Shown: in pieces, positions 51,083 to 60,287 of the stretch | Position numbering within the stretch: the first letter of the stretch is position 1 | Layout: each line of letters opens with the position of its first letter | Assembly (NCBI RefSeq): GCF_005435165.1 | Contig: NZ_SGUC01000006.1 | Span: 79,091-143,090 of the forward strand | Direction: 5' to 3' | DNA length: 64,000 nt | From: Halorubrum sp. GN11_10-6_MGM | Lineage (GTDB): Archaea; Halobacteriota; Halobacteria; Halobacteriales; Haloferacaceae | Position numbers and translations under genes: made by a program | The notes under the pieces: model-generated | The model's database searches: none | Seen by the model: the letters and a program-made list of their open reading frames with translations, nothing else | What the model was told of the DNA's origin: nothing

Positions 51083-52048
51083 TCACCACCCGAGCGCGAG
51101 GAGCGCGGCCGCGGCGACGAGGTAGCTACAGTCCGGGGCGACGCCGAGCGCCGCGTTGCCGAGTCGGTCGACCAACGCGGTGACGGCCACGGAGACGGCG
51201 AGACCGACGGCGAGCGCGACGAGGGGAGCCCCCGAGACGGCGCCGGTCGCGGCGGCGGCCCCGAGCAGCCCGGCGGCGACCGCGTCGACGCCGAGCAGGA
51301 CCCGCCGCGTCCCGGCGGTCCCGTACGCGACCGGCAGCGTCGTCACGCCGCGCGCGGCGTCGGCCGCGACGTCCCTGACGTTCGGGACCTCGACGTCGAC
51401 GAACGAGCGGAGGGCGACGTAGCCGAAGAGGAGCCCGACCGTCGGCGTCCCGACGGCGCCGACGGGGACCCCGGCGAACGCGAGCGGCGCGGCGACGACC
51501 GCGACCGCCCACGCGAGCGCGACCGCCGCGGAGTTGAGGAGGAACACGTCCTTCAGCCGCGGCACCGAGGCCCCGCCGAGCGGCGCGACGAGGTCGCCCG
51601 CGGTCGGGAGCCAGTCGGTTGCGTAGCCGATCCACACCGCGCCGGGAACGAGGACGAGCGCGAGCGCCGCGGGGCCGGCGCCGACCGCGAGCGCGACGGC
51701 CAGTCCGTAACAGACCGCGGCGACCGTCATCAGCTGGTCGCCGTAGCGCAGGGCGACCCGCGCCCGCGAGGGCGTCGAGCCGGCGTCGGCCTCGGCGTCG
51801 GCGACGTGGTCCGCGGCGTACACCGCGAACGCGACGAGTCCCACCGCGACCGGCGCCGTCGAGCGCGGAACGCCGAGCGCGGCCGTCACGAGCGCGACCT
51901 CGACGGCGGCGACGAGGGCCGCGAACGGCGCGCCCGCGGCGAACGCGGCGAGCTGTCGGAGCCTCCCCGGGTCGGGAGCTGTTGCCTGCGAACGATACCC
52001 CGCTGTCGTGCCGTCCGGCGTCGACGGCCTCGTCCGTTCGTTTGCCAT
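51083..52048 (-). CDS. UbiA-family prenyltransferase
   Basis: A 321-residue protein with about eight to nine hydrophobic helices and the two Asp-rich motifs of UbiA enzymes: YAADHVADAEADAGS (about 95-110) and VDVEVPNVRDVAADAARGVTTL (about 220-240). It attaches an isoprenoid chain to an acceptor in the membrane; quinone, lipid or carotenoid substrates are possible. The ATG at 52048 was chosen over one further upstream because a 28-base hairpin and a TATA-like gttaataa (52125-52131) lie just ahead. Confidence 0.84.
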   Translation of the reverse strand: MANERTRPSTPDGTTAGYRSQATAPDPGRLRQLAAFAAGAPFAALVAAVEVALVTAALGVPRSTAPVAVGLVAFAVYAADHVADAEADAGSTPSRARVALRYGDQLMTVAAVCYGLAVALAVGAGPAALALVLVPGAVWIGYATDWLPTAGDLVAPLGGASVPRLKDVFLLNSAAVALAWAVAVVAAPLAFAGVPVGAVGTPTVGLLFGYVALRSFVDVEVPNVRDVAADAARGVTTLPVAYGTAGTRRVLLGVDAVAAGLLGAAAATGAVSGAPLVALAVGLAVSVAVTALVDRLGNAALGVAPDCSYLVAAAALLALGW

Positions 52049-52052
52049 AGTA

Positions 52053-52080
52053 ACGTTCGCCGCCGGAAGACGGCGAACGT
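52053..52080. promoter_or_regulatory. Hairpin (10-bp arms, 8-base loop) just upstream of the prenyltransferase start
   Basis: ACGTTCGCCG (52053-52062) pairs exactly with CGGCGAACGT (52071-52080). The arm ends four bases from the ATG and sits downstream of the likely TATA, so it would be inside the 5' leader or at the transcription start. It may be an operator or an RNA structure over the start. Confidence 0.6.
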
Positions 52081-52230
52081 CCGGTATGGGGGATCGAGGC
52101 ATATCTATCCACGCCAAACGGAGTTAATAAAACGCATTCGGCGGTGGTATCTGTTCGTCCGGCGCCTCGTCGCTCCCGGACGGGTTCGGCGTTCAGTACG
52201 CTTTTGACCCGAGCGGCCGTTCGCTCGCGT

Positions 52231-52998
52231 ATGGACGGAACCTTCGACCACGTGATGATCCGCGTCGAGGACCTCGACGAGAGCCTCGACTGGTACCAGA
52301 CGCACCTGAACTACGAGGAGAAGGGCCGCTGGGAGGCGGACACGTTCACCAACGTCTTCCTCGGGCCCGAAGACGTCCACGAGGACGGCGCCCTCTTAGA
52401 GCTCACGTACAACCACGACGGCCGCAGCTACGAGATCGGCGACGCGTGGGGCCACATCGCGGTCCGCGTCCCCGAGGACGCGCTCCAGGAGTCGTACGAC
52501 CAGCTGATGGAGGAGGGCGTCGAGGACTACCGCGACCCCGAGTCCTGCGGGAACCGCTACGCGTTCGTGAAGGACCCCGACGGACACGAGATCGAGATCG
52601 TCAAGCGCGACCACGGCGCCAAGTGGAGCATCGACCACACGATGATCCGCGTGGAGGACGCCGACGAGGCGCTGGGCTACTGGATCCGGAAGTTCGAGTA
52701 CGGCGAGTACCCCGGCCGCTGGGAGGCCGACTCGTTCTCGAACTACTTCGTGGCGCCCGAGGAGGCCCCGGAGGAGGCGATGAAGCTCGAACTCACCTAC
52801 AACTACGACGGCCGCGAGTACACGATGGGCGACGGCTGGGGCCACGTCGCGGTGCGCGTCGACGACCTCGACGACGCGTGGGACGACCTCATGACCCGCG
52901 AGGCCCCCGACTACCGCGACCCCGCTTCCTGCGACCACAACTACGCGTTCACCAAAGATCAGGACGGCCACGAGGTCGAGCTGGTCACGCGGGACTGA
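52231..52998 (+). CDS. Two-domain VOC protein (lactoylglutathione lyase-like)
   Basis: The 255-residue protein is two VOC domains in tandem: FDHVMIRVEDLDESLDWYQTHL and, in the second half, SIDHTMIRVEDADEALGYWI. Each half ends in a DPDGHEIEIV or DQDGHEVELV metal strand. The two halves are clearly duplicated (GRWEADTF/GRWEADSF, LELTYNHDGR/LELTYNYDGR). The pattern resembles glyoxalase I, but the exact reaction is unknown in cells without glutathione. Haloarchaea use gamma-glutamylcysteine, which could be the cofactor. The ATG at 52231 is preceded by no strong TATA. Confidence 0.88.
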   Translation: MDGTFDHVMIRVEDLDESLDWYQTHLNYEEKGRWEADTFTNVFLGPEDVHEDGALLELTYNHDGRSYEIGDAWGHIAVRVPEDALQESYDQLMEEGVEDYRDPESCGNRYAFVKDPDGHEIEIVKRDHGAKWSIDHTMIRVEDADEALGYWIRKFEYGEYPGRWEADSFSNYFVAPEEAPEEAMKLELTYNYDGREYTMGDGWGHVAVRVDDLDDAWDDLMTREAPDYRDPASCDHNYAFTKDQDGHEVELVTRD

Positions 52999-53038
52999 GG
53001 CCGCGTCCGTTCTGGGTCGGGTTCGGTCACGCGGTCGC

Positions 53039-55471
53039 TCAGTCCGCCGACTCGACGCCCGTGATCTCGAACCGCGCCCCGCCCGCCTCGCTCTCGACCG
53101 CTCGCACCGACCAGCCGTGCGCGTCGGCCACCTGCTCGACGATCCGCAGCCCGAACCCCGTCCCCGACTGCGAGGTCGAGTGCCCCGCGTCGAACACCGC
53201 CTCGCGCCGGTCCGGCTCGATCCCCGGCCCGTCGTCGGCCACGTAGAAGCCGTCCGGCAGCGTTCCGACGGTCACGGTCACGTCCGCGCCGCCGTGTTCC
53301 ACGCTGTCGCCGGACTCCGTCCGGCTGCCAGTCGAGCCGTGCTCGACGCTGTTCCGGATCAGGTTCTCCAACAGCTGTTTGAGGCGCCCCTCGTCCGCGA
53401 CGATCATCCCCTCGACCTCGGTGCGCAGCGTCGCGTCCTTCGTGTTGACGGTCCGCCAGCAGGAGCCGACGATCCGTCCCAGATCGACCGGTTCGGCGTC
53501 GGTCACGGGGGTGCCCTCGCGGGCGAGCGTGAGCACGTCGTCTATCAGCGCGGCCATTCGGTCGTGCGCGCGGTCGACCGCCCTCAGGTGGTCGCTGTCG
53601 CACTCCTCGCGGGCGAGTTCGGTCCGGCCCCGCGCGACTTCGAGCGGGTTCCGGAGATCGTGTGACACCACGCCCGCGAACTCCTCTAACCGGTCGTTCT
53701 GCCGCTCCAGCTCGGCCGTCCGCTCGGCGAGCCGGCGGGTGCGCGCCTCGGCCTGAAACGCCGTCTCGGCCGCGGTGGCCAAGATGCCGGCGAGGTACTC
53801 GTCGACGCCGTCGAACACCCCGGGCTCGGCCTCGCCGAGCGCGAGCGTCCCGTACTCGCCGATCGGGACGATCAGCAGGCTTCGGAGCGCCGTGTCGGCG
53901 TCGAGCGCCTCGGTCGTCCGGATGTCGTCGAACATCCGCGCCTCTCCGGCCTCGAACGCCGCCCAGTTGAGGCTGCCGCCGTCGGGGGTGAACGTCTCGC
54001 GGTCCGGCAGCAGCGCCGCCGCCTCCGGCGAGACGGCCGACGGCACCAGCCCGCCGGCCTCCTCGTCGTGGACCCGGACCGTGACGACCGAGAAGCCCAG
54101 CACGTCCGTGGCGGCCTCCACGGCCCGTTCGGCGATCTCCTCCCGCGAGTCCGCCCTGACGAGCGTCCGCGTGGCGCCGTGGAGCCGCTCGACGCGAGTC
54201 TCCCGCTCGACGCGGTCGAAGGCCGCTTCGAGGTGCTGCGAGAGGATCTCCGCGACGAGAACGTCGGTGTCGCTGAAACTGCGTGCCTCCGGCGCCGAGA
54301 CGACGAACAGTCCGTGACCCCCGATCGGCCGCAACACGAGGCTCTCGGCGGGGGACTCTTCGTCGAGCCCCTCGTACGTCGACAGCTCGTCGACGACCAC
54401 CGATCCGTCCCCGCGAAAGGCCTCCCACGCCAGCGCCGCCCGCGTTCCCGGCGGGGCGTCGCGGTCGTACGACGGCTGCTCGTCGAACATCGCCGGCACC
54501 GACTCGCCGAGCGCCGCGGGTTCGAGGCGGTCGCCGGCCTCATTGAGCAGGTGGATCCCGCTCAGACCGGCGTCGATCAGGTCGTCGACCGCCGCCACGG
54601 CCAGTTCGGCCGTCTCCTCCGTGGTTCGAGAGTAGTTGAGCTCTCGCGTCCACTCCCGGAGCCGGGCGAGCGTCCGTTCGCGCTCCTTCCGCTCGGAGAC
54701 GTCCCGCGTCGTGACGACGTATCCCTCGACGCCGTCGGTCTCGATCCGATCGCTGCCGACGGATTCGAGCCAACGGTACTCGCCGTCGCCCGTCCGGAAG
54801 CGGTACTCCGCGGTCGGCCGGTCGCCGTCGACGCCGGGCGAGCTGAACGCCTCCCTGACCGCCTCCCGGTCGTCCGGGTGGATGTAGTCCAGTGACCGCT
54901 CGCCGAGCAGATCCGACGGAGCGTACCCGCTGACGCGCTCGCACGAGGGACTCAGATACCGGAACTCCCAGTCGTCGGACAGCACCGCGACCACGTCGCC
55001 GGCGTGTTCGATGAACGCCCGGTGGCGGTCGGCCTCCGTCCGGTCCGGGGCCCGTTCGATCGTCTCGGCCGCTGCCGTCTCGGCTCGCCGCTTCTCGACG
55101 GCCTCGACGATCCGGGTCGCCAGCCGCTCGTATATCTCCGCGTCGTCCCGTTTCTGGAGATAGTCGGTGACGCCGGCGGAGATCGCCTCGCTCGCGACCG
55201 CCTCGCTCCCCCGTCCGGTAAAGAGGATGAACGGGAGCTCCGGACGGCGCTCGCGGACCTCGGCGAGGAACGAGAGCCCGTCCCGGCCGGGCAGCTCGTA
55301 GTCGGAGACGATACAGTCGACGTCGCCCTCCGCCAAGGCGTCGAGCCCCGCGGCCGCGTCGGGGGCCGTCTCGACCGCTACCCGGTCCGTCTCGCGCTCC
55401 AGAGACGAGGCGGTGACCGCGCGTAGGTTCGGGTCGCCGTCGACGAGGAGGACCGAAATGCGGTCGGGCAT
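53039..55471 (-). CDS. Hybrid sensor histidine kinase: REC-PAS-GAF-GAF-HisKA-HATPase
   Basis: An 810-residue soluble kinase. The receiver domain comes first (about 5-120, phospho-acceptor Asp57 in IVSDYELPGRDG). It is followed by PAS (about 150-265), two GAF domains (about 285-430 and 440-585), the dimerisation H-box VVSHDLRNPLEVARGR (about 605) and the ATPase (LIRNSVEHGS, VADDGPGIEPDRR, GTGFGLRIVEQVADAHGW). An N-terminal REC followed by PAS/GAF and kinase is common in haloarchaea and implies input from an unlinked phosphorelay. No membrane helix is seen, so cytoplasmic signals are likely. A second kinase gene lies about 2 kb away, without a response regulator nearby. Confidence 0.92.
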   Translation of the reverse strand: MPDRISVLLVDGDPNLRAVTASSLERETDRVAVETAPDAAAGLDALAEGDVDCIVSDYELPGRDGLSFLAEVRERRPELPFILFTGRGSEAVASEAISAGVTDYLQKRDDAEIYERLATRIVEAVEKRRAETAAAETIERAPDRTEADRHRAFIEHAGDVVAVLSDDWEFRYLSPSCERVSGYAPSDLLGERSLDYIHPDDREAVREAFSSPGVDGDRPTAEYRFRTGDGEYRWLESVGSDRIETDGVEGYVVTTRDVSERKERERTLARLREWTRELNYSRTTEETAELAVAAVDDLIDAGLSGIHLLNEAGDRLEPAALGESVPAMFDEQPSYDRDAPPGTRAALAWEAFRGDGSVVVDELSTYEGLDEESPAESLVLRPIGGHGLFVVSAPEARSFSDTDVLVAEILSQHLEAAFDRVERETRVERLHGATRTLVRADSREEIAERAVEAATDVLGFSVVTVRVHDEEAGGLVPSAVSPEAAALLPDRETFTPDGGSLNWAAFEAGEARMFDDIRTTEALDADTALRSLLIVPIGEYGTLALGEAEPGVFDGVDEYLAGILATAAETAFQAEARTRRLAERTAELERQNDRLEEFAGVVSHDLRNPLEVARGRTELAREECDSDHLRAVDRAHDRMAALIDDVLTLAREGTPVTDAEPVDLGRIVGSCWRTVNTKDATLRTEVEGMIVADEGRLKQLLENLIRNSVEHGSTGSRTESGDSVEHGGADVTVTVGTLPDGFYVADDGPGIEPDRREAVFDAGHSTSQSGTGFGLRIVEQVADAHGWSVRAVESEAGGARFEITGVESAD

Positions 55472-55576
55472 ACACTCGGGATACTTACCACTCGATATAA
55501 TCGTTGTGGCGTCGTCAACGCGGCAACGTCGGACATCGACCGATTGCTCCGTCTCTCGCGGCCCGGTTCGACCGCC

Positions 55577-56017
55577 TCAGTCGTCTCCGGCGGAGGTCAC
55601 CGGGCGAAAGACGACCAGCCGCTCGCCGTCGGTCTCGCGCTCGCCGACGTCGACCGTCACGGCGTCGCCGATCCCCACCGATGGCGGGTCGTCGCTCGCG
55701 TCGCCGCCGCGGACGATCCCGGTCAGCCGCGTCGGACCGAAGTCGGCTACCGCGGTCGCGTACGGCGCGTCGTCCGCGAAGCGCGGCGACGGGACGTGGA
55801 CGACGCTGTACGTCTCGACCGTCCCCGTCTCGTCGAGGGGCTCCCGCGAGAGGTCGGGGGAGCCGCAGTCGGGACACACCCGTCGCGGCGGCAGCGAACC
55901 GTGGCCGTCCGGACAGACGATCGCGAACCCGTCTCCGTCGGCGAGCGCGTCGAGCCACTCGGCGTGGTCGCGGTCGGTCGGCGCGGTGCCGTCATCCGCC
56001 GCGCCGTCGTCGCTCAT
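55577..56017 (-). CDS. DUF35 OB-fold/zinc-ribbon partner of thiolase
   Basis: A 146-residue protein with a rubredoxin-like zinc ribbon (CPDGHG...RRVCPDCGSPDL) followed by an OB fold (VETYSVVHVPSPRFADDAPYATAVADFG, then LTGIVRG). In archaea such proteins bridge acetyl-CoA thiolase and HMG-CoA synthase. It overlaps the thiolase gene by four bases and is translated with it. Confidence 0.88.
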   Translation of the reverse strand: MSDDGAADDGTAPTDRDHAEWLDALADGDGFAIVCPDGHGSLPPRRVCPDCGSPDLSREPLDETGTVETYSVVHVPSPRFADDAPYATAVADFGPTRLTGIVRGGDASDDPPSVGIGDAVTVDVGERETDGERLVVFRPVTSAGDD

Positions 56018-57180
56018 TCCGCCACCTCCAGCACGTGGACGACGGCGCTGGCGACCGTCCCGCCCGCGTTGTGGGCGACGCCGACGTCGGCGTCGGGAAC
56101 GCGTTCGCTGTTGGGGTGATCCCCGCGGAGGAGCCGGGTCAGCTCCGCGATCTGCGATCCGCCGGTCGCACCGACCGGGTGTCCCTTCGCCTTCAGCCCG
56201 CCGGAGAGGTTCACCGGGAGGTCGCCGTCGGCGGTCGTGATGCCCTCGCGGGCCGCCGATATCCCCTCGCCCGGCTCGAACAGCCCCAGCGACTCCAGCG
56301 CCAACACCTCGGCGATGGTGAAGCAGTCGTGGACCTCCGCGACGTCGACCGCGCCGGCGTCGATACCGGCGTCGGCGTAGGCGGCGGCCGCGGCGTCGTC
56401 CGCGGCGGGCGTCCGCGCGAGGTGTTCGCGGTCGCCGAGCGCCATCCGGTCGGTCCCCTGTCCGGTCCCCGTCACCGCGACCGGCGCGTCGAGGCCGTGG
56501 CGCTCCGCGTACTCCGCGGAGACCAACACGAGCGCGCTCGCACCGTCGGTGATCGGGCAGGCGTCGTAGAGGTGGAGGGGTTCCGCGACCGGCGGGGCGT
56601 CCATCGCCTCGTCGACGGACACCTCCCTGCGGTACTGGGCGTACTCGTTCGGCACGGCGTTGGCGTGGTTCTTCGAGGCGACGTGCGCGAGGTCCTCGCG
56701 TCCCCCGCCGTAGGCGTCGAAGTACGCGTTCGCCATCAGCGCGTAGGCGCCCGGGAACGTCACGCCCGCCCGGACCTCGAAGAGGTCGTCGGCGGCGATG
56801 GCGAGCCCCTCGGTCACCTCGTCGGTCGGGAGGTTCGTCATGCGTTCCATCCCGCCCGCGAGGACCACGTCGGCGTCGCCCGCCGCCACCGTCCGGACCG
56901 CCTCGCGGACCGCGACGCCCGCGGAGGCGCACGCCGACTCGTAGCGCGTCGCCGGACAGCGGACCCCCGCGGCCTCGGCCATCAGCGGTGCCTGATGGCC
57001 CTGGTGTTCGGCGAGCGCTCCCATGAAGTTCCCGTAGTTCAGCTCCTCGACGTCGCTCTTGTCGACGTCCCCGTCCTCGAACGCCCGCAGCGCGGCCTCG
57101 GCGAACAGGTCGCGGCCGGTCCGCCCCGGGTGGCTGCCGAAGGAAGTGAGCCCGACCCCGGCGACGCGTACGTCTGTCAT
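56014..57180 (-). CDS. Thiolase-family acetyl-CoA acyltransferase
   Basis: The 388-residue protein is of the archaeal/SCP2 thiolase type: active-site Cys84 in ESACASAGVAVREAV, EVHDCFTIAE (His), and GHPVGATGGSQIAELTRLLRG plus HNAGG near the C-terminus. It condenses or cleaves acyl-CoA; with DUF35 it may act in mevalonate synthesis or in fatty acid breakdown. No HMG-CoA synthase gene is adjacent, so either is possible. Confidence 0.92.
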   Translation of the reverse strand: MTDVRVAGVGLTSFGSHPGRTGRDLFAEAALRAFEDGDVDKSDVEELNYGNFMGALAEHQGHQAPLMAEAAGVRCPATRYESACASAGVAVREAVRTVAAGDADVVLAGGMERMTNLPTDEVTEGLAIAADDLFEVRAGVTFPGAYALMANAYFDAYGGGREDLAHVASKNHANAVPNEYAQYRREVSVDEAMDAPPVAEPLHLYDACPITDGASALVLVSAEYAERHGLDAPVAVTGTGQGTDRMALGDREHLARTPAADDAAAAAYADAGIDAGAVDVAEVHDCFTIAEVLALESLGLFEPGEGISAAREGITTADGDLPVNLSGGLKAKGHPVGATGGSQIAELTRLLRGDHPNSERVPDADVGVAHNAGGTVASAVVHVLEVAE

Positions 57181-57328
57181 TAACGGACGATGATCGGGGA
57201 TGCGGTTTATCTCTGCCGGAAGCGGGGGTTCGACGTCGGATCCGGCGACGTGTGCCGGGCCATGGGTGTGCGGTAGAGTCCCAGACGGAGGACTGCTCTG
57301 CGTCGCTCCGCTCGCGGTGAACGATAAT

Positions 57329-57532
57329 CTAGATCGCTCTCTGCCTCGTGTGGCAGTTAGGGCACTGCCAGTAAGCCCCTCCGTCGTCCATCAGTTCGTA
57401 ATTCCGCAAGCACTGGATGTGTACCACCTTGTTACAGTTTTTACACTGGAACGCGTCTGCGCTCGAAGTACCGTAGTCCGTGTAACCGTCACAGTAGTAA
57501 CAAGAGTCGTCGTCGCTGTATCCGTACCCCAT
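57329..57532 (-). CDS. Tiny C4HC3-type zinc-finger protein A (67 aa)
   Basis: A 67-residue protein with eight ligands spaced C-X2-C-X15-C-X2-C-X4-H-X2-C-X15-C-X2-C (CYYC, CKNCNKVVHIQC, CPNC). This is the cross-brace order of PHD/RING-type fingers. A Trp two residues before the last Cys pair (YWQCPNC) also matches PHD fingers. The DNA is AT-rich compared with its neighbours. A similar protein of the same size lies 18 bases upstream on the same strand. Function is unknown; protein or nucleic acid binding is likely. Comparable mini zinc-finger proteins exist in haloarchaea. Confidence 0.7.
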   Translation of the reverse strand: MGYGYSDDDSCYYCDGYTDYGTSSADAFQCKNCNKVVHIQCLRNYELMDDGGAYWQCPNCHTRQRAI

Positions 57533-57550
57533 AAATCAACTACGGGTGGT

Positions 57551-57754
57551 CTACAGACTCCCCTCGTGGCCGCAACTGGGACACTTCACGTCTAGCCCCC
57601 CGCTACTCAGCAGCCCCCCGCTTCGCTCTTTTGCCAGACCTTTGTCTTTCAGACACGTGAAATGTCCGAATGTACCGCACTGCGAACAAAAGGTCCCGTC
57701 GTCTCCGTCCGTTACGACCCCCTTACAGAAGTAACATTCACCTCTTCTCGCCAT
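57551..57754 (-). CDS. Tiny C4HC3-type zinc-finger protein B (67 aa)
   Basis: Also 67 residues from the ATG at 57754: C-X2-C-X12-C-X2-C-X4-H-X2-C-X23-C-X2-C (CYFC, CSQCGTFGHFTC, CPSC). The spacing is as in protein A except for a shorter first loop and longer last loop. A start at 57817 would add a hydrophobic run and is less likely. The two genes look like an old duplication and a two-gene operon. Base composition is AT-rich. No domain beyond the finger. Confidence 0.68.
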   Translation of the reverse strand: MARRGECYFCKGVVTDGDDGTFCSQCGTFGHFTCLKDKGLAKERSGGLLSSGGLDVKCPSCGHEGSL

Positions 57755-57942
57755 GACAGGTTTGGCACCAGTTGGAAATAACAAGAAAGTAAGTAATGCG
57801 GAAATTGTGTCATTCAAGACAACATACTTATCAGATAATATGGCTCCTCGGTGATTCTCAAAGCCGGGATCAACGAGCGGACCGTATCACCCCTTCTGAT
57901 GGATCGCCGACGTGTGCCTTCGGATACTGTCGGCGGACCGAT

Positions 57943-58695
57943 TCACCCGATGTACCGCAGGTCGTCGTCCGGCACCGCCGGCCCCTCCTGCATCTCGCGG
58001 ATCTTGCCGACGACCTCCTCCATCTCCTCGGCGCGGTCCTCCAGGCTCTCGTAGTCGACGGTGAAGTCGAGGAGGGCCTCTAAGACCTCCAGCACGGCGC
58101 GCGCGCTCTTCGGGTCGACGAGGTAGCCGCTCGTCTCGCCCATGAGGCAGGCGGCGTCGAACCCGCGGCGGCCGCCGAGCCCCAGCACGAGCCCGGAGAC
58201 GCCGACGATGCCGCCCGCCGGCTCGTCCGCGCGGAACTCGACGCCGGCGTCCTCGAGGTCGGCGGTGAGGTCGCCGTCGGAGACCGCGCCGAGGACGGTG
58301 TACTCCTCGACCAGCTCGCCCGTCGGGACGCCGCCGAGCGCGAACGCGCGCTCCGCGCCGAACGTCTCGGCCACGTCGAGGAACGTCGACGTGAGCCGGT
58401 AGTGGCCCGCGTTCGACCCGGCCTGGTGGTCGCCGGTCAACACGAGCAGGTCGGCGCCGTCGGTCTCGACCGCGTGGAACTCGGCGCAGGTCAGCTCGGC
58501 GACTCCCTCGTCGTCGACGCTCACCTGCGGCGGGAACTCCGTGGCGTACACCCGGCGGACCAGCTCCCCGTCGAACTCCTCCAACAGGTGTTCCGCGGCC
58601 AGCTTCCCCACGTGGCCGACGCCCGGCAGCCCCTCGATCAACACCGGGTCGTCTAGCTCCGGCGTCGCGACCTCGTCGATCTCGATGTCCTCCAT
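57943..58695 (-). CDS. PAC2-family protein (proteasome assembly chaperone-like)
   Basis: A 250-residue PAC2 protein: DPVLIEGLPGVGHVGKLAAEHLLEE, LLVLTGDHQAGSNAGHYRL, and FALGGVPTGELV, with the final helical part EDRAEEMEEVVGKIREMQEG. Archaeal PAC2 proteins relate to eukaryotic proteasome chaperones; their role in haloarchaea is not well defined. It lies downstream of nop10 on the same strand, an order conserved in many archaea. Confidence 0.9.
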   Translation of the reverse strand: MEDIEIDEVATPELDDPVLIEGLPGVGHVGKLAAEHLLEEFDGELVRRVYATEFPPQVSVDDEGVAELTCAEFHAVETDGADLLVLTGDHQAGSNAGHYRLTSTFLDVAETFGAERAFALGGVPTGELVEEYTVLGAVSDGDLTADLEDAGVEFRADEPAGGIVGVSGLVLGLGGRRGFDAACLMGETSGYLVDPKSARAVLEVLEALLDFTVDYESLEDRAEEMEEVVGKIREMQEGPAVPDDDLRYIG

Positions 58696-58795
58696 ACCCC
58701 GACCGTCCGGGCGGCGGTCACAAGAGCATGGCTATTCGGATGGCTCGCGATCGATCGGGGGCGGCGCCCGTCCGCCGCGTCCCGACGGGCCGGGG

Positions 58796-58975
58796 CTACT
58801 CCGACCGCCGCCGCGCCCGCCGCCGGTACTCGCCGTAGGGGTCCTCGGGACCGAACGGCGCCGGCGCGCTGTTCTCGGTGGGGCCGTCGCACGCCGGACA
58901 GCGCTCGCCGAGCGCGTACACCGGGCGCTCGTGAACGGCCTCCCAGTTCGCGCAGACGCGGATATCTGATTTCAC
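58796..58975 (-). CDS. nop10: Nop10, H/ACA RNP protein
   Basis: A 59-residue protein from a GTG at 58975: KSDIRVCANWEAVHERPVYA, a CPAC zinc pair with Cys in VCANW, and the Nop10 tail APFGPEDPYGEYRRRARRR. It is a core subunit of the archaeal H/ACA pseudouridylation complex. It follows aIF2-alpha, with 35 bases between the genes, in the usual archaeal order. Confidence 0.93.
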   Translation of the reverse strand: MKSDIRVCANWEAVHERPVYALGERCPACDGPTENSAPAPFGPEDPYGEYRRRARRRSE

Positions 58976-59010
58976 GGATAAAAGGCGTCGTGACGTCGGG
59001 ACGATCGGGG

Positions 59011-59811
59011 TTACTCGTCTTCTTCGCGTCGCTCGCGGTGGAACTCGCCGACACCGCCCGCGGCCTCGATCGACTGGCGGGCGCGGTCGGCGGCTGCCTC
59101 GAGCTGGTCCTCGGCCGTCTTGTAGTCGGGCGCGCGGACCTTGATCCGGTACTCGGGCGACCCCACGTAGCCGACGTCGAGTTCGACGCCGTCCGGGATC
59201 TCGCCGTTCCCCTCGGCGGCGGCGAGCGCGTCGCGGACGTCGTCGACGCCGTCCGAGGCCGCCGATTCGAGGTCGACGTACCCCGTCACGTCGACGTACG
59301 GGACGGAGACGTTGTCGCGGGCGGCGGTGACGACGGCGTCGACGGTGCCGTCGTCGACGTCGACGTCGTCGAGCGCCTCGCCGCCGCGGATCGCGGCCGC
59401 CTCGAAGGCGTCGTAGAGGCTCTCGTACTCCGCGAGGAGGGCGTTGGCGACCGCGGTGTAGCGGTCGTCGTCGACGTCCTCGCCGAGCGCGATGAGCATC
59501 CAGTTGTCGGCCTTCTGCGCGTTCTTCCAGTCCTGGATCGTCTCCTTGCGCTGGTGTTCGTTGACGTCTTTGATCGACAGGTCGATCTGGTTCGACGACT
59601 CGTCGACCTCCAGCACCTTCGCGACGACCGTCTGTCCCTCGCGGACGTGGTCGCGGACGTTCTTGATCCAGCCGGAGGCGACCTCGCTGATGTGACAGAG
59701 GCCGCGCTTGTCCTCGTACTCGTCTAAGTCGACGAACACGCCGAAGTCGGCGATCTCGTCGACGTCGCCGACCACCAGCTCGCCGGGTTCGGGCCAGCCG
59801 CTGTACTTCAT
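59011..59811 (-). CDS. Translation initiation factor aIF2 alpha subunit
   Basis: The 266-residue protein begins with an S1 domain ([38 protein letters not shown]). A helical middle domain and a C-terminal alpha/beta domain ([41 protein letters not shown]) follow. It forms the aIF2 trimer that brings initiator tRNA to the ribosome. It sits in the archaeal L44e-S27e-aIF2-alpha-Nop10 block. The ATG at 59811 is 18 bases from the S27e stop. Confidence 0.96.
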   Translation of the reverse strand: MKYSGWPEPGELVVGDVDEIADFGVFVDLDEYEDKRGLCHISEVASGWIKNVRDHVREGQTVVAKVLEVDESSNQIDLSIKDVNEHQRKETIQDWKNAQKADNWMLIALGEDVDDDRYTAVANALLAEYESLYDAFEAAAIRGGEALDDVDVDDGTVDAVVTAARDNVSVPYVDVTGYVDLESAASDGVDDVRDALAAAEGNGEIPDGVELDVGYVGSPEYRIKVRAPDYKTAEDQLEAAADRARQSIEAAGGVGEFHRERREEDE

Positions 59812-59829
59812 GACGGAGCGGTGAGGCGG

Positions 59830-60003
59830 TTACCGCGCCTCAACGGTTTCGACGATCTCGCCGTGAAGCGCCGCCTCCCCGCCGGTGGGGGTCGCGAGGG
59901 TCGTGCCGCAGACCGCACACGACACCGTCGAGGAGGCCTTGCCGAAGACGACCTGTTCGTTCTCGCAGTCGCCGCAGGCGACGCGGTGGAAGTCTCCCGC
60001 CAT
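59830..60003 (-). CDS. rps27e: Ribosomal protein S27e
   Basis: A 57-residue protein with the S27e zinc ribbon: FHRVACGDCENEQVVFGKASSTVSCAVCGTTLATPTGG. Two CX2C pairs bind zinc. The ATG at 60003 gives the family start; the L44e stop is two bases upstream. Confidence 0.96.
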   Translation of the reverse strand: MAGDFHRVACGDCENEQVVFGKASSTVSCAVCGTTLATPTGGEAALHGEIVETVEAR

Positions 60004-60005
60004 GC

Positions 60006-60287
60006 TTACTCCTGGAACGTGAGACGGCCGGCGCGCCATCCCTCGCGCATGTGGGCCTTCCCGCAGTCGCCGCAGCGGTAGTTCAGGTGGGTCTTCTTCG
60101 TCGGCTTGTCGCCACCGGGCACCTTCGAGTACCCGCCGGCGTTGCCGATCGTCGCGAGCGCGCGGCGTCGCTGCCGAGCGTCGCGTTTCATTCCGGTCGC
60201 GCGACCCGATCGAACCTTCTCCACCTCGTGCTCCTGGTGGGAGTCACAGTGCGGACAGTACGTGTTGAAGCGGCGTGGCATTTCCAT
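60006..60287 (-). CDS. rpl44e: Ribosomal protein L44e
   Basis: A 93-residue protein: [27 protein letters not shown] and [20 protein letters not shown], with zinc pairs CX2C twice. It is the first gene of the conserved block. A Met two codons downstream (60281) is an alternative start. A cataagg TATA lies at about 60300-60306. Confidence 0.96.
   Translation of the reverse strand: MEMPRRFNTYCPHCDSHQEHEVEKVRSGRATGMKRDARQRRRALATIGNAGGYSKVPGGDKPTKKTHLNYRCGDCGKAHMREGWRAGRLTFQE

Noticed and set aside
57755..57817. An N-terminal extension of zinc-finger protein B starting at 57817.
   Set aside because: The added residues include an unlikely hydrophobic run, and the paralogue starts right at its finger.
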